A stretch of 64,000 bases of DNA from Myroides phaeus (GCF_009799805.1 NZ_CP047050.1:1378001-1442000); one strand, 5' to 3'. Shown: positions 7,823-16,465, counted from the first letter of the stretch. Notes: a model not told the origin generated them from the sequence alone. Numbers and translations are program-made.

Positions 7823-9142
7823 ATGAAAAAATCTTTGTTGATTTTAAGTGCTTTATTCTTCGGAATATCGGCTTCAGCTCAAAAAGTGGAATTCGATCAG
7901 TACACTTTAGACAACGGTCTACACGTTATCTTACATCAAGATAAGTCTGCACCAGTAGTTATTACCTCAGTAATGTACCACGTAGGTGCAAAAGACGAGA
8001 ATCCAGAAAGAACGGGATTTGCGCACTTTTTTGAGCATTTATTATTTGAAGGAACAAAAAATATTGAACGAGGAGAGTGGTTTAAATTAGTAACTGCAAA
8101 CGGAGGACAAAATAATGCAAATACGTCAGATGATAGAACTTACTATTATGAAGTATTTCCTTCAAACAATTTAGAATTGGCTTTATGGATGGAATCTGAA
8201 AGATTAATGCATCCAGTAATTAACCAAATTGGTGTAGATACGCAAAATGAAGTTGTTAAAGAAGAAAAGAGATTACGTGTAGATAACCAACCTTACGGAC
8301 AATTGTTTACAGAAGTAAAAAAGAATTTATTTAATAAACACCCTTACCGTTGGGCTCCTATTGGATCAATGGAACATTTAGATGCTGCAACTTTAGAGGA
8401 GTTTTTAGCGTTTAATAAAAAGTTCTACATTCCAAACAATGCGGTTTTAGTTGTTGCAGGTGATTTTGAAAAAGACCAAGCAAAGAATTGGATTAAACAA
8501 TACTTTGGACCGATTGCTAAAGGTGAATCTGTGACTCGTACAAAAGTAGAAGAAGATGCAATTACAAAGGAGATAAGAGCTGAATTTGAAGATCCAAATA
8601 TTCAGTTACCAATGGTTGTTGAAGCGTATAGAACTCCATCAATGAAAACACGTGAAGCAAGAGTTTTAGATATGATTTCTGCGGTGTTATCAGGAGGGAA
8701 AAGTTCAAGACTTTACAAAAAGGTAGTTGATGAAAAGAAAATGGCTTTAGAAATGTCTTCATTTAGTTTTAGTCAAGAAGATTATGGAATCTATTTTATT
8801 TATGGAATTCCAATGCAAGGATTTACGTCAGCTGATTTAGTGAAAGAAATGGATGAAGAAATCGAAAAGCTACAAACAGAGTTGATTTCTGAACGCGATT
8901 TCCAAAAATTACAAAACATTTTTGAGAAACAATACGTTGATCAAAATGACAATGTAGAAGGTTTAGCACACAATTTGGCAACTTACTATTTATTATATGG
9001 AGATGTGAATTTGATTAATACTAATATAGATATCTATAGAAGTGTAACAAGAGAGGAGATCCGTGAAGTAGCTAAAAAATACTTGAACAAAAATCAAAGA
9101 TTACTTTTAGATTACGTTCCAGAGAAAAAAGCTAATAACTAA
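7823..9142 (+). CDS. M16 family zinc peptidase (active subunit), exported
   Basis: 439 residues with a signal peptide (cleavage near SASAQ, residue 20). It is an insulinase/pitrilysin-type zinc metallopeptidase: HFFEH (residues 68-72) is the inverted HxxEH zinc motif, and Glu about 147 in NEVVKEEKR is the expected third ligand, 76 residues on. The C-terminal domain carries GGKSSRLYKKVVDEK, the Arg/Tyr substrate-binding region. It is the size of one half of a clam-shell M16 enzyme. The next gene, 18 bases downstream, encodes a second M16 protein without the zinc site, so the pair probably forms an active/inactive heterodimer that degrades peptides in the periplasm. Substrate unknown. Confidence 0.92.
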   Translation: MKKSLLILSALFFGISASAQKVEFDQYTLDNGLHVILHQDKSAPVVITSVMYHVGAKDENPERTGFAHFFEHLLFEGTKNIERGEWFKLVTANGGQNNANTSDDRTYYYEVFPSNNLELALWMESERLMHPVINQIGVDTQNEVVKEEKRLRVDNQPYGQLFTEVKKNLFNKHPYRWAPIGSMEHLDAATLEEFLAFNKKFYIPNNAVLVVAGDFEKDQAKNWIKQYFGPIAKGESVTRTKVEEDAITKEIRAEFEDPNIQLPMVVEAYRTPSMKTREARVLDMISAVLSGGKSSRLYKKVVDEKKMALEMSSFSFSQEDYGIYFIYGIPMQGFTSADLVKEMDEEIEKLQTELISERDFQKLQNIFEKQYVDQNDNVEGLAHNLATYYLLYGDVNLINTNIDIYRSVTREEIREVAKKYLNKNQRLLLDYVPEKKANN

Positions 9143-9160
9143 TTAAATAGAAACTGTAAA

Positions 9161-11212
9161 ATGAAAAAAATACATATTTATGCAGCGAGTTTAGCTTTTG
9201 CATTCGTTGCTATGCAAGCTCAAGCACAAGAAAGAAAACAGCCAGCTCCAGGACCAGCGCCAATTGTTCACGTTAATCAACCAACTTCATTTGTATTAAA
9301 AAATGGAATGAAAGTTTTAGTTGTTCAAAATAGCAAATTACCGAGAGTGTCTTATTCGTTGACGATAGATAATCCATTAACTTTTGAAGGAGATAAAGCA
9401 GGTGTATCATCTGTGTTTTCTCAAATGTTAGGAAATGGAACTAAGAAGATGAAGAAGGAGCAATTCACTGAAGAGATTGATTTCTTAGGGGCAAATATTA
9501 GATTTAGTTCAAATGGTGCTTTTGCAAGTGGGTTGTCAAAATACAATGAAAAAATTCTTTCATTATTAGCTGATGGGGCTTTAAATTCTATTTTGACAGA
9601 AGAGGAATTTGAAAAAGTAAAAGCTCAGGCTATTGAAGGGATTAAATCAGGAGAAAAGAGTGTGTCTGCAATCGCAAGTCGTGTAGAAGATGCTTTATTG
9701 TATGGAAAAAATTCTCCAGCAGGTGAGTTCGAAACAGAACAAAGCATTCAAAATATTACTTTAGCAGATGTTCAAGATTATTATAAAAAGTATTTCTCTC
9801 CAGAGAATGCTTACTTGGTAGTAGTTGGAGATATTGACTATAAGAAAACTGAGAAATTGGTTCGTTCATTATTTGAAGGGTGGAAAAGTAATAAAACTCA
9901 GTACGAGAAATATACTATGCAAGGAAATGTTGCAAAAACGCAAATTAACTTCGTAGATATGCCAAATGCTGTTCAATCAGAGATTGCATTGGTAAATGAA
10001 GTGGAATTAAAAATGACAGACAAGGATTTCTTTGCTGCTATTTTAGCAAATCAAATTCTTGGAGGTGGTGGAGAAGGACGTTTGTTTTTAAACTTACGTG
10101 AAGCACACGGATGGACGTATGGAGCATATTCGTCAATCAGTTCAGCTCGTAAATATCCAGGTAAATTTAGAGCGGGTGCGTCTGTACGTAATGTTGTTAC
10201 AGATAGTGCCGTAACTGAATTTATTAAAGAAATTGACTTGATGCGTACGACTTTAGTTAAAGACGAAGAGTTGAAAATGGCTAAAGCTAAATATGTTGGT
10301 AACTTCGTAATGGAGATTCAGAAACCAGCTACGGTTGCTCGCTATGCATTAAATAAAGAATTACACAAGTTGCCAGCAGATTTCTATGAAAACTACATTA
10401 AAAATATTAATGCAGTGACAGCTCAAGATGTTCAAAAGGCAGCTCAAAAATATTTCTTGAAAGATAATATGCGTATTATTATTGTAGGAAAAGGAGCAGA
10501 AGTAATTGATGGATTAGAGAAATTAGGATTACCTGTACATTTCTATAGTAAAGAAGCTGACGCTGTTGAAAAACCTGTTTTCAAGAAAGAGATTCCAGCA
10601 GGAGTTACAGTAGCTACCTTGTTAGATAAATACATTACTGCAATTGGAGGTGAAAAGAAATTATCAGATGTAAAGAGTATTGCATCTGTAAGTTCAGCTT
10701 CAGTACAAGGAATGACATTAGAAATTGTATCTAAAGTTAAGAAAGGATATGCTATGTCAGAACAGAAGATGATGGGGAATGTAATGTCAAAACAGATAGT
10801 TACTCCTAAAGAAGGGTTTGTACTTGCACAAGGACAAAAAATACCATTAGAGGGAGCAGACTTAACTGAAGCACAACAAGGAGCGGTACCTTTTGCAGAG
10901 TTGAACTGGAAAAAAGATTCTACTGTTACTTTAACAGGAGTTGAAGCTATTAACGGTAAAGATGCAATAGGATTAAAAGTTGGTAAATCAGTACATTATT
11001 ACGATGTAGATTCAGGACTTAAAGTGGCTACAATTACAACTGTAGAGCAAGGAGGACAAACAATGACTCAAGCTATTTATATGGGAGATTACAAAGAAGT
11101 AAAAGGAATCAAATTTCCATTCAAACAAACTATGAATGTTGGATTTGATTTAGAAGTGAATGTTTCTGAAGTTAAAATTAACGAAGGAGTAACAGACGCG
11201 GATTTTAAATAA
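9161..11212 (+). CDS. M16 family peptidase homologue lacking the zinc motif, with a C-terminal LolA-like domain
   Basis: 683 residues, exported (signal peptide ending AMQAQAQ, about residue 22). Two M16 domains are present, but the position of HxxEH reads VSSVFSQML, so zinc is not bound and the protein should be catalytically dead. It retains the R/Y-type motif in the second half (EGRLFLNLREAHGWTYG, about residues 305-321). The last 200 or so residues, starting LLDKYITAIGGEKKL, form an extra beta-rich domain of the kind seen in lipoprotein-sorting (LolA-like) proteins. It sits 18 bases after the active M16 gene and is followed by a terminator, giving a two-gene operon. The inferred role is partner or substrate-holding subunit. 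Confidence 0.9.
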   Translation: MKKIHIYAASLAFAFVAMQAQAQERKQPAPGPAPIVHVNQPTSFVLKNGMKVLVVQNSKLPRVSYSLTIDNPLTFEGDKAGVSSVFSQMLGNGTKKMKKEQFTEEIDFLGANIRFSSNGAFASGLSKYNEKILSLLADGALNSILTEEEFEKVKAQAIEGIKSGEKSVSAIASRVEDALLYGKNSPAGEFETEQSIQNITLADVQDYYKKYFSPENAYLVVVGDIDYKKTEKLVRSLFEGWKSNKTQYEKYTMQGNVAKTQINFVDMPNAVQSEIALVNEVELKMTDKDFFAAILANQILGGGGEGRLFLNLREAHGWTYGAYSSISSARKYPGKFRAGASVRNVVTDSAVTEFIKEIDLMRTTLVKDEELKMAKAKYVGNFVMEIQKPATVARYALNKELHKLPADFYENYIKNINAVTAQDVQKAAQKYFLKDNMRIIIVGKGAEVIDGLEKLGLPVHFYSKEADAVEKPVFKKEIPAGVTVATLLDKYITAIGGEKKLSDVKSIASVSSASVQGMTLEIVSKVKKGYAMSEQKMMGNVMSKQIVTPKEGFVLAQGQKIPLEGADLTEAQQGAVPFAELNWKKDSTVTLTGVEAINGKDAIGLKVGKSVHYYDVDSGLKVATITTVEQGGQTMTQAIYMGDYKEVKGIKFPFKQTMNVGFDLEVNVSEVKINEGVTDADFK

Positions 11213-11236
11213 TTGATTATCTAAATCATAAGAATG

Positions 11237-11268
11237 AAAAAGCAACTGAATTTCAGTTGCTTTTTTTT
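11237..11268 (+). terminator. Terminator of the M16 peptidase operon
   Basis: Stem AAAAAGCAACTG / CAGTTGCTTTTT (12 bp) with a 5-nt loop and an 8-T run. Confidence 0.9.
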
Positions 11269-11311
11269 ATTTTTGTACCTTTATAGTAGTAGAATTTAAA
11301 AAAGTATTCAA

Positions 11312-11695
11312 ATGAAAGTAACAAAATCAGTTTTAGTAGCAATTCTTGGAGCAACTGCATTGGTTAGTTGTAAGAGTGAAACTAAAGTACAAGAAGGAGA
11401 AATAGTAGAGCAAACGGCAACTGCTACAGATTCTAAAGAAATTGCTGGAAAAGTAGAGAATGCTACATTTCAGATTGAAGGAATGACCTGCGAAATAGGA
11501 TGTGCTAAATTAATTGAAGGAAAATTAGCAGGTTTAGAAGGTGTAAAAGAAGCAAAAGTTGATTTTGATTCTAAAACGGCTGTTGTTGAGTTTGATGATG
11601 CTAAGCAAAACTCGGAGTCATTAACAAAAACAGTAGAGAAAATTGCTAATGGAATCTACAAAGTAGAGAATATGCAAGTTGCAGAGAATAAATAA
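11312..11695 (+). CDS. Small lipoprotein with a heavy-metal-associated (HMA) domain
   Basis: 127 residues. Lipoprotein signal with lipobox ALVSC (Cys about 20), an acidic/Thr linker, then an HMA fold (about residues 50-120) with the motif GMTCEIGCAK. HMA domains bind Cu(I) or other soft metals through CxxC. Here the two cysteines are separated by three residues (C-E-I-G-C), so geometry differs from classical copper chaperones. The lipid anchor places it in the envelope, which suggests periplasmic metal capture or delivery. It is flanked by terminators on both sides and so stands alone; no metal ATPase or efflux gene is adjacent. Metal specificity cannot be read from the sequence. Confidence 0.85.
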   Translation: MKVTKSVLVAILGATALVSCKSETKVQEGEIVEQTATATDSKEIAGKVENATFQIEGMTCEIGCAKLIEGKLAGLEGVKEAKVDFDSKTAVVEFDDAKQNSESLTKTVEKIANGIYKVENMQVAENK

Positions 11696-11717
11696 TTAGT
11701 AGAGTTTAATATATTAA

Positions 11718-11773
11718 GTAACCAATAAAAAAGTCATCTCATAGGAAAGACTTTTTTATTGGTTACTTTTTTT
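11718..11773 (+). terminator. Terminator of the HMA lipoprotein gene
   Basis: Perfect 18-bp stem (11718-11735 with 11749-11766), 13-nt loop, then a 7-T run. Confidence 0.9.
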
Positions 11774-12015
11774 ATAGCTTAAGTTGAGGATCTTATTTGT
11801 ACTATCGTAGTAAATTAGAGCAATAAGTTATTAGTTGTTTATAAGCTGTTTTTAGAGGGGATTAAATTTTTACAACAAAATGGGTGTTTAGTAATTTACA
11901 TTGATGTAAAAGTTATAAAAAGCCCTTTCAAAGCATATTGTAATGTAATTGAAAGATTACTTACTATATGTAAAAGATGTTCTTAAGGGTATCTATTCCA
12001 AATTGCAATGACAAA

Positions 12016-12054
12016 ACATAAAAAAGCCCTCTGAGAAAGAGGGCTTTTTTATGT
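12016..12054 (-). terminator. Terminator of the mutY-ssb-gldD operon
   Basis: Perfect 17-bp stem containing GCCCTCT / AGAGGGC with a GAGAA loop; flanking A/T runs make it work in either direction. Confidence 0.85.
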
Positions 12055-12074
12055 TGGGGAAAGAATTATTTATT

Positions 12075-12650
12075 CTATTTAGATAAAGTTGTATTGTTTA
12101 CCCATTCTAAAGACTCCATAATTCTCCTCATATCTTTTTTAACATAATCGGTAGCAGGCAATATCGAATCATAATTTGGTTTTGCGTAGAAATAAAGTGA
12201 AGCTACTAAAAAGTTTTTTACACTATCAGTTGCATAAAACTGCACATTAGTAGCAGCATTTCCTTTTACGTCATAAAATATACCATAAGTTTTTGCATTT
12301 GGATTTACGAAAGGTTGTTCTACAATCTCATCAGCTTTTACAAAGTGTTCATAGGTCAATTTTTGAGCATCTTTTAATAATAGGTTCAAGTTGTTTTCAA
12401 CAGGTTTATAATTTAAAAAGATTGTAGCTTTCATTTGAGGGTAATGAATTTCTAAAGAATTCTTTTTTCCTTCTTTTACTCGAGCCCATTTATTTTGATC
12501 GAATTGATAATTCGAATTGCTAACATATGTTGAATACTCTTGTGTAGGATATTCTAAAGCTAAGAAAGCATTTGGTTTAGGAGTTGTTTCTTCTTTACAA
12601 GATGTAAAAAGTGTCAATAGAAATAAACTACCTATAATATATAACTTCAT
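12075..12650 (-). CDS. gldD: Gliding motility lipoprotein GldD
   Basis: 191 residues. Lipoprotein signal with lipobox LFTSC (Cys18). The mature protein matches GldD in length and layout: a proline-rich start (KPNAFLALEYPTQEY), the TYGIFYDVKGNAATNVQFY core and the C-terminal DYVKKDMRRIMESLEW. GldD is needed for flavobacterial gliding and type IX secretion, probably as an inner-face component supporting the GldKLMN machinery. It lies 33 bases after ssb in a mutY-ssb-gldD operon. In Flavobacterium johnsoniae gldE is part of this locus; here there is no gldE between ssb and gldD. Confidence 0.9.
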   Translation of the reverse strand: MKLYIIGSLFLLTLFTSCKEETTPKPNAFLALEYPTQEYSTYVSNSNYQFDQNKWARVKEGKKNSLEIHYPQMKATIFLNYKPVENNLNLLLKDAQKLTYEHFVKADEIVEQPFVNPNAKTYGIFYDVKGNAATNVQFYATDSVKNFLVASLYFYAKPNYDSILPATDYVKKDMRRIMESLEWVNNTTLSK

Positions 12651-12683
12651 TAAATTCTAAATTTTAAAAATTAAGGCACTAAC

Positions 12684-13127
12684 CTAAAAAGGTAAATCGT
12701 CGTTATTTGTTTCTTTAGGGATGTTAAAGTTATCAATATTTGCTTTTTTCTCAGTGTCAAAAGCAGTTTTATTTTTGTTGTCATTATCTTTTTTAGTGTC
12801 TAAAAACATAAACTCAGTAACCATTATTTCTACTGTTTGTCTTTGAGTTCCGTCTTCAGCCTGCCATTGACGAGTGCGTATACGACCTTCAACATAAATA
12901 CGATCTCCTTTACTTAAGTATTTTTCACACATTTCAGCCGCTTTGTTTTTCACTACAAGGTTGTGCCATTCCGTAGAAGTATATTTCTCGTTTGTTGTTT
13001 TATTTAAATAAACTTCATTTGTAGCAATTGGAAATCGACCAATACAATTTCCATTCTCAAAATAGTGCATTTTTACATTATCGCCTAAATGACCTATCAG
13101 AGTTACTTTATTTAATGTGCCGTTCAT
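12684..13127 (-). CDS. ssb: Single-stranded DNA-binding protein
   Basis: 147 residues: an N-terminal OB-fold (MNGTLNKVTLIGHLGDNVKM, residues 1-20, through about 110), then a short low-complexity Asn/Lys linker and the acidic tip DDLPF that recruits repair and replication partners. The conserved STEWHNLVV and YVEGRIRTRQW segments line the ssDNA-binding face. Its start lies one base after the mutY stop, so translation is probably coupled. Because it is embedded in the mutY-gldD operon it may be a second SSB, with another copy elsewhere in the genome; that is inference. Confidence 0.95.
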   Translation of the reverse strand: MNGTLNKVTLIGHLGDNVKMHYFENGNCIGRFPIATNEVYLNKTTNEKYTSTEWHNLVVKNKAAEMCEKYLSKGDRIYVEGRIRTRQWQAEDGTQRQTVEIMVTEFMFLDTKKDNDNKNKTAFDTEKKANIDNFNIPKETNNDDLPF

Positions 13128-13128
13128 A

Positions 13129-14181
13129 CTATTTTTTAGTTAAGTGGTTAAAATCTAATGAATTAATAAAGTTATGAATAACAATTGGAAAACCAAAGTT
13201 ATTTAAGTCCTTCCAATGCGTTCCTTTCTCTATATTTTTAGAGGTATTTATTAGCCAAAAATGAATGTGTAATTTTTGATGAGATAGTATATGAATAATG
13301 TGTTCTGTATTTAATAAAGTAACATTTTCATACTTTATAGTAGGATACATTTCCTGTAATTGAGAATGAACGTCTATTTTATTATCAACAAATCGGTCTA
13401 CAATTGGAAATTGGTATAATTGTTGCCAAATATCTTTTTGAGTCCTTTGTTCAATTAGAGTTTTTTTGTTGTTGTCTAAAAATATAAAAAAGTCTAAATA
13501 ACGTTTTTTTACTTTAACTTTTCCTAACTTTACGGGAAGGTTTTCAATCTGATTAGTTTGAAACGCTACACAGTCAGTTGTAAAAGGACAGCTGTGGCAA
13601 AGAGGAGATTTAGGAGTGCATTGAATTGCTCCAAAATCCATTATAGCTTGATTAAATGTAGCAGGCTCATTAGGAGAGATTAATTCACTCGCAAGTATTT
13701 GAAATTCTTTTTTAGTAGGAGAAGCTGAAATATCTGAAGTAATACCATATATTCTTGCAAGCACTCTAAAAACGTTTCCATCTACTACGGGTACAACTTG
13801 GTCAAAAGCAATTGAAGCAATGGCAGCAGCTGTATAATCTCCAACACCTTTTAATGTAAGTAGGTCTTTATAGTTATTAGGGAATACACCATTTAGTTCA
13901 TAAGCTATTTTTTTAGCGGTTGCGTGTAAGTTTCTTGCTCTACTATAATAGCCTAAGCCTTGCCATAAACGCATAATATCATCTTCCTTTGCATCAGCTA
14001 AGTCAAAAACTGTTGGATATGTTGTTAAAAAAGCCTCAAAATAGGGCAAACCTTGTGCTACTCGCGTTTGTTGGAGAATAATTTCTGACAGCCAAATAGC
14101 ATATGGATTTTTAGTTTCGCGCCATGGTAAATAACGTTTGTTCTGTAAGTACCAAGCAATGAGTTTATTATGAAAAAGCAT
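13129..14181 (-). CDS. mutY: A/G-specific adenine DNA glycosylase
   Basis: Removes adenine mispaired with 8-oxoguanine in base-excision repair. Using the start at 14181 (MLFHNKLIAWY) gives 350 residues. Catalytic Glu33 lies in LSEIILQQT, the helix-hairpin-helix is LKGVGDYTAAAIASIAF (110-126), catalytic Asp134 is in VVDGNVFRV, and the [4Fe-4S] ligands are C188, C195, C198 and C204 (C-x6-C-x2-C-x5-C). The C-terminal NUDIX-like domain that recognises 8-oxoG runs from about 225 to the end. An in-frame ATG at 14202 would add seven residues, but a -7 element at 14200-14207 overlaps it, favouring the shorter start. First gene of the mutY-ssb-gldD operon. Confidence 0.95.
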   Translation of the reverse strand: MLFHNKLIAWYLQNKRYLPWRETKNPYAIWLSEIILQQTRVAQGLPYFEAFLTTYPTVFDLADAKEDDIMRLWQGLGYYSRARNLHATAKKIAYELNGVFPNNYKDLLTLKGVGDYTAAAIASIAFDQVVPVVDGNVFRVLARIYGITSDISASPTKKEFQILASELISPNEPATFNQAIMDFGAIQCTPKSPLCHSCPFTTDCVAFQTNQIENLPVKLGKVKVKKRYLDFFIFLDNNKKTLIEQRTQKDIWQQLYQFPIVDRFVDNKIDVHSQLQEMYPTIKYENVTLLNTEHIIHILSHQKLHIHFWLINTSKNIEKGTHWKDLNNFGFPIVIHNFINSLDFNHLTKK

Positions 14182-14199
14182 TGTTAAAAGTATTGGGTA

Positions 14200-14207
14200 C
14201 AAACTTA
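14200..14207 (-). promoter_or_regulatory. Candidate -7 element of mutY
   Basis: Minus-strand TAAGTTTG matches TAnnTTTG, 18 bases from the preferred mutY start. No good -33 at ideal spacing. Confidence 0.5.
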
Positions 14208-14240
14208 AAACTTTATATATTTAAATTTTAATCAATTAAG

Positions 14241-14273
14241 GTTGAATTATTGGGATATAAATTAATATATTTG
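14241..14273 (+). promoter_or_regulatory. HU gene promoter
   Basis: -33-like GTTG (14241-14244), 21-nt spacer, and -7 TATATTTG (14266-14273), giving a leader of about 40 bases. Confidence 0.6.
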
Positions 14274-14319
14274 CACACTCTAAAAATATCAGACAACAAC
14301 AAAATAATTTATATCTAAA

Positions 14320-14616
14320 ATGACGAAAGCAGACATTGTAGCTAAAATTTCAGAAAAATTAGGGCTTGAAAAGGGTGAAGTACAGGCGACAGTAGAATCT
14401 TTTATGGATGAAGTAAAAGTGTCGTTAGAAGCTGGTGAAAATGTTTACTTAAGAGGATTCGGTAGTTTTATTATTAAAACAAGAGCTGAAAAAACAGGAA
14501 GAAACATTTCTAAGAATACAACAATTAGAATTCCAGCACACAACATCCCAGCTTTCAAACCAGCTAAGGTGTTTGTAGAAGGCGTTAAGTCAAACACAGA
14601 AGTAAAAGTAAAATAA
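14320..14616 (+). CDS. HU family DNA-binding protein
   Basis: 98-residue histone-like protein that bends and compacts DNA. It has the typical two-helix dimerisation region (MTKADIVAKISEKLGLEKGE) and the beta-arm with the GRNISKNTTIRIPA segment preceding the DNA-intercalating Pro in IPA. The family signature GFGSFIIKTRAEKTGRN is intact. The C-terminal eight residues (SNTEVKVK) are a short extension. It is followed after 27 bases by the small basic gene at 14644 and then rng, an arrangement common in flavobacteria. HU versus IHF-like subtype cannot be assigned. Confidence 0.95.
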   Translation: MTKADIVAKISEKLGLEKGEVQATVESFMDEVKVSLEAGENVYLRGFGSFIIKTRAEKTGRNISKNTTIRIPAHNIPAFKPAKVFVEGVKSNTEVKVK

Positions 14617-14643
14617 TTTATTAATCTCTAAATTACACACATT

Positions 14644-14736
14644 ATGCCAAGTGGTAAAAAAAGAAAAAGACATAAGGTAGCAACGCACAAACGTAAAAAA
14701 AGAGCGAGAGCTAACCGTCACAAAAAGAAAAAGTAG
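14644..14736 (+). CDS. 30-residue very basic protein, probably nucleic-acid or ribosome associated
   Basis: ATG-initiated ORF of 30 codons beginning MPSGKKRKRHKVATHKRKK and ending in a run of Lys. About two thirds of residues are Lys, Arg or His and none is acidic, so it must bind RNA or DNA. The composition and size recall THX-like or other tiny ribosomal proteins, but I cannot assign it to a named family with confidence. It lies 27 bases after HU on the same strand. Its stop codon is inside the stem of the following terminator, which marks it as the last gene of that transcript and argues that it is a real gene. Confidence 0.8.
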   Translation: MPSGKKRKRHKVATHKRKKRARANRHKKKK

Positions 14737-14753
14737 TTTAAAACTACTTTTTT
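14728..14753 (+). terminator. Terminator overlapping the stop codon of the small basic gene
   Basis: Stem AAAAAGTAG (14728-14736) / CTACTTTTT (14744-14752) followed by T-rich DNA. The TAG stop is part of the left arm. Confidence 0.75.
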
Positions 14754-14899
14754 CTTTTATTAGGAAAAGGTTATTGTTATATACGCGCCTTAAGGTGAGT
14801 ATTTAGGTAATTCCTACAATTAATGTTTAATCCATCTATACAAACTCATTTCTTGTTGTTATAGAATAATAAGAATGTAATGAATGAGTATGGATAAAA

Positions 14900-16465
14900 A
14901 TGTACAGTTTGAATAAAGAGCTAGTTATTAGGTCGAATTCTGATACAGTAGATTTTGCCTTATTAAAAGATGGAAAACTAATTGAACTTCATAGAGAAAG
15001 AGAAGAGAGTGAAGATGATGGCTTTCAAGTAGGTGATATTTTTATTGCTAAAATAAGAAAACCAGTTGCAGGATTAAATGCTGCATTTGTTCACGTGGGA
15101 TTTGAAAAGGATGCTTTTTTGCATTATCACGATTTAGGTCCTAATCTTCGAACTCTTTTAAAGTTCACTAAACTTGTAAGCGGAGGTAAATTAAAAGATT
15201 ACTCCTTAAAGAATTTTCCTTTTGAAGAAGAAATAGATAAAGATGGTGTTATTACTGATGTTTTAAGTGCTAATCAATCTTTATTGGTTCAAATTGTAAA
15301 AGAACCTATTTCTACAAAAGGGCCACGTATTAGCTCTGAGCTTTCAATAGCTGGACGTTATGTGGTTTTGGTTCCTTTTTCAAATAGAATTTCAATTTCT
15401 CAAAAAATTGAATCTAAAGAAGAAAAGGAAAGGCTAAAGAAACTATTACAGTCTATTAAGCCTAAAGGATTCGGGGTAATTGTACGTACGGTTGCTGAAG
15501 GTATGAAAGTTGAAGATATCGATAAAGATTTACAAAACTTGATGACTCGATGGAACAATATGTGCAAGAAATTAACTGTCGCTCATCATCCTTCTAAAGT
15601 ATTAGGGGAAGTTAATAAAGCTTCGTCTATATTAAGGGATGTTTTTAATGATACTTTTACGGGTATTATTACTGATGATGAAGATATGTTTTATCATACG
15701 AAGGATTATTTGCAAGAGATAGCTCCTTCAAAAGTTTCTATTGTTAAACATTACCAATCTTTAGAAGTTCCGATTTTTGAGAAATACAATATCGAACGTC
15801 AGATAAAAACTTCTTTTGGTAAGACTGTTTCTATGAGTAAGGGAGCTTATTTAATCATAGAACACACAGAAGCACTTCACGTGATTGATGTGAACAGTGG
15901 AAATCGCTCAAACAAAGCTCAATCTCAAGAAGATACTGCCCTTGAAGTTAATCTTATTGCCGCTGCAGAAATTGCAAGACAATTAAGACTTAGGGATATG
16001 GGAGGTATTATCGTAGTGGATTTTATTGATATGGGTAATCCAGAGAATAGAAAGTCACTTTACGATTTCTTAAAAGAGGAAATGAGTGATGACAAAGCAA
16101 AACACAAAATCTTGCCTCCTAGTAAGTTTGGATTAATTCAAATTACTAGACAACGTGTTAGACCTGAAGTTAATATTGAAACAAGAGAAGAGGACCCTAA
16201 TGAACACGGGGAAATCGCAGCTCCAATTCTTGTAATTGACAAAATCAAGGCTGACTTAGAAAGCATTATTTCGAAAGATAACTCGAAAAAAATATTCCTA
16301 AATACGCATCCATTCGTTGCTGCATATTTAACTAAAGGATTCCCTTCTATAAGAGCTAAATGGTTCTTAGAATTTAAGAAGTGGGTAAAAGTAATACCGC
16401 GTGACGCTTACACGTACCTAGAATACCATTTCTTTGATGATAAAGGAAATGAACTTTCAGAATAA
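14900..16465 (+). CDS. rng: Ribonuclease G/E
   Basis: 521-residue endoribonuclease of the RNase E/G family, cytoplasmic, acting in rRNA maturation and mRNA turnover. An S1 domain occupies about residues 35-125 (GDIFIAKIRKPVAGLNAAFVH at its start). The catalytic Mg-binding aspartates are in HVIDVNSGN (about 330) and IIVVDFIDMG (about 375). The C-terminal zinc-link CPxC of RNase E and any long scaffold domain are absent, so it is RNase G-like in size. The start is ATG at 14900; a nearby ATG in another frame was discounted. It ends at a strong terminator. Confidence 0.95.
   Translation: MYSLNKELVIRSNSDTVDFALLKDGKLIELHREREESEDDGFQVGDIFIAKIRKPVAGLNAAFVHVGFEKDAFLHYHDLGPNLRTLLKFTKLVSGGKLKDYSLKNFPFEEEIDKDGVITDVLSANQSLLVQIVKEPISTKGPRISSELSIAGRYVVLVPFSNRISISQKIESKEEKERLKKLLQSIKPKGFGVIVRTVAEGMKVEDIDKDLQNLMTRWNNMCKKLTVAHHPSKVLGEVNKASSILRDVFNDTFTGIITDDEDMFYHTKDYLQEIAPSKVSIVKHYQSLEVPIFEKYNIERQIKTSFGKTVSMSKGAYLIIEHTEALHVIDVNSGNRSNKAQSQEDTALEVNLIAAAEIARQLRLRDMGGIIVVDFIDMGNPENRKSLYDFLKEEMSDDKAKHKILPPSKFGLIQITRQRVRPEVNIETREEDPNEHGEIAAPILVIDKIKADLESIISKDNSKKIFLNTHPFVAAYLTKGFPSIRAKWFLEFKKWVKVIPRDAYTYLEYHFFDDKGNELSE

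Larger units (their letters stand above)
11696..12074. other. Convergent intergenic region
   Basis: 379 bases between the HMA lipoprotein and gldD. It holds two terminators (one per flanking gene) and about 250 bases of AT-rich DNA in between, where I see no ORF, promoter or repeat of note. Confidence 0.5.

Noticed and set aside
14760..14899. Possible tRNA or small RNA between the basic gene and rng
   Set aside because: A CCTTAAGG palindrome is present but no cloverleaf could be drawn and no conserved T-loop sequence is seen.
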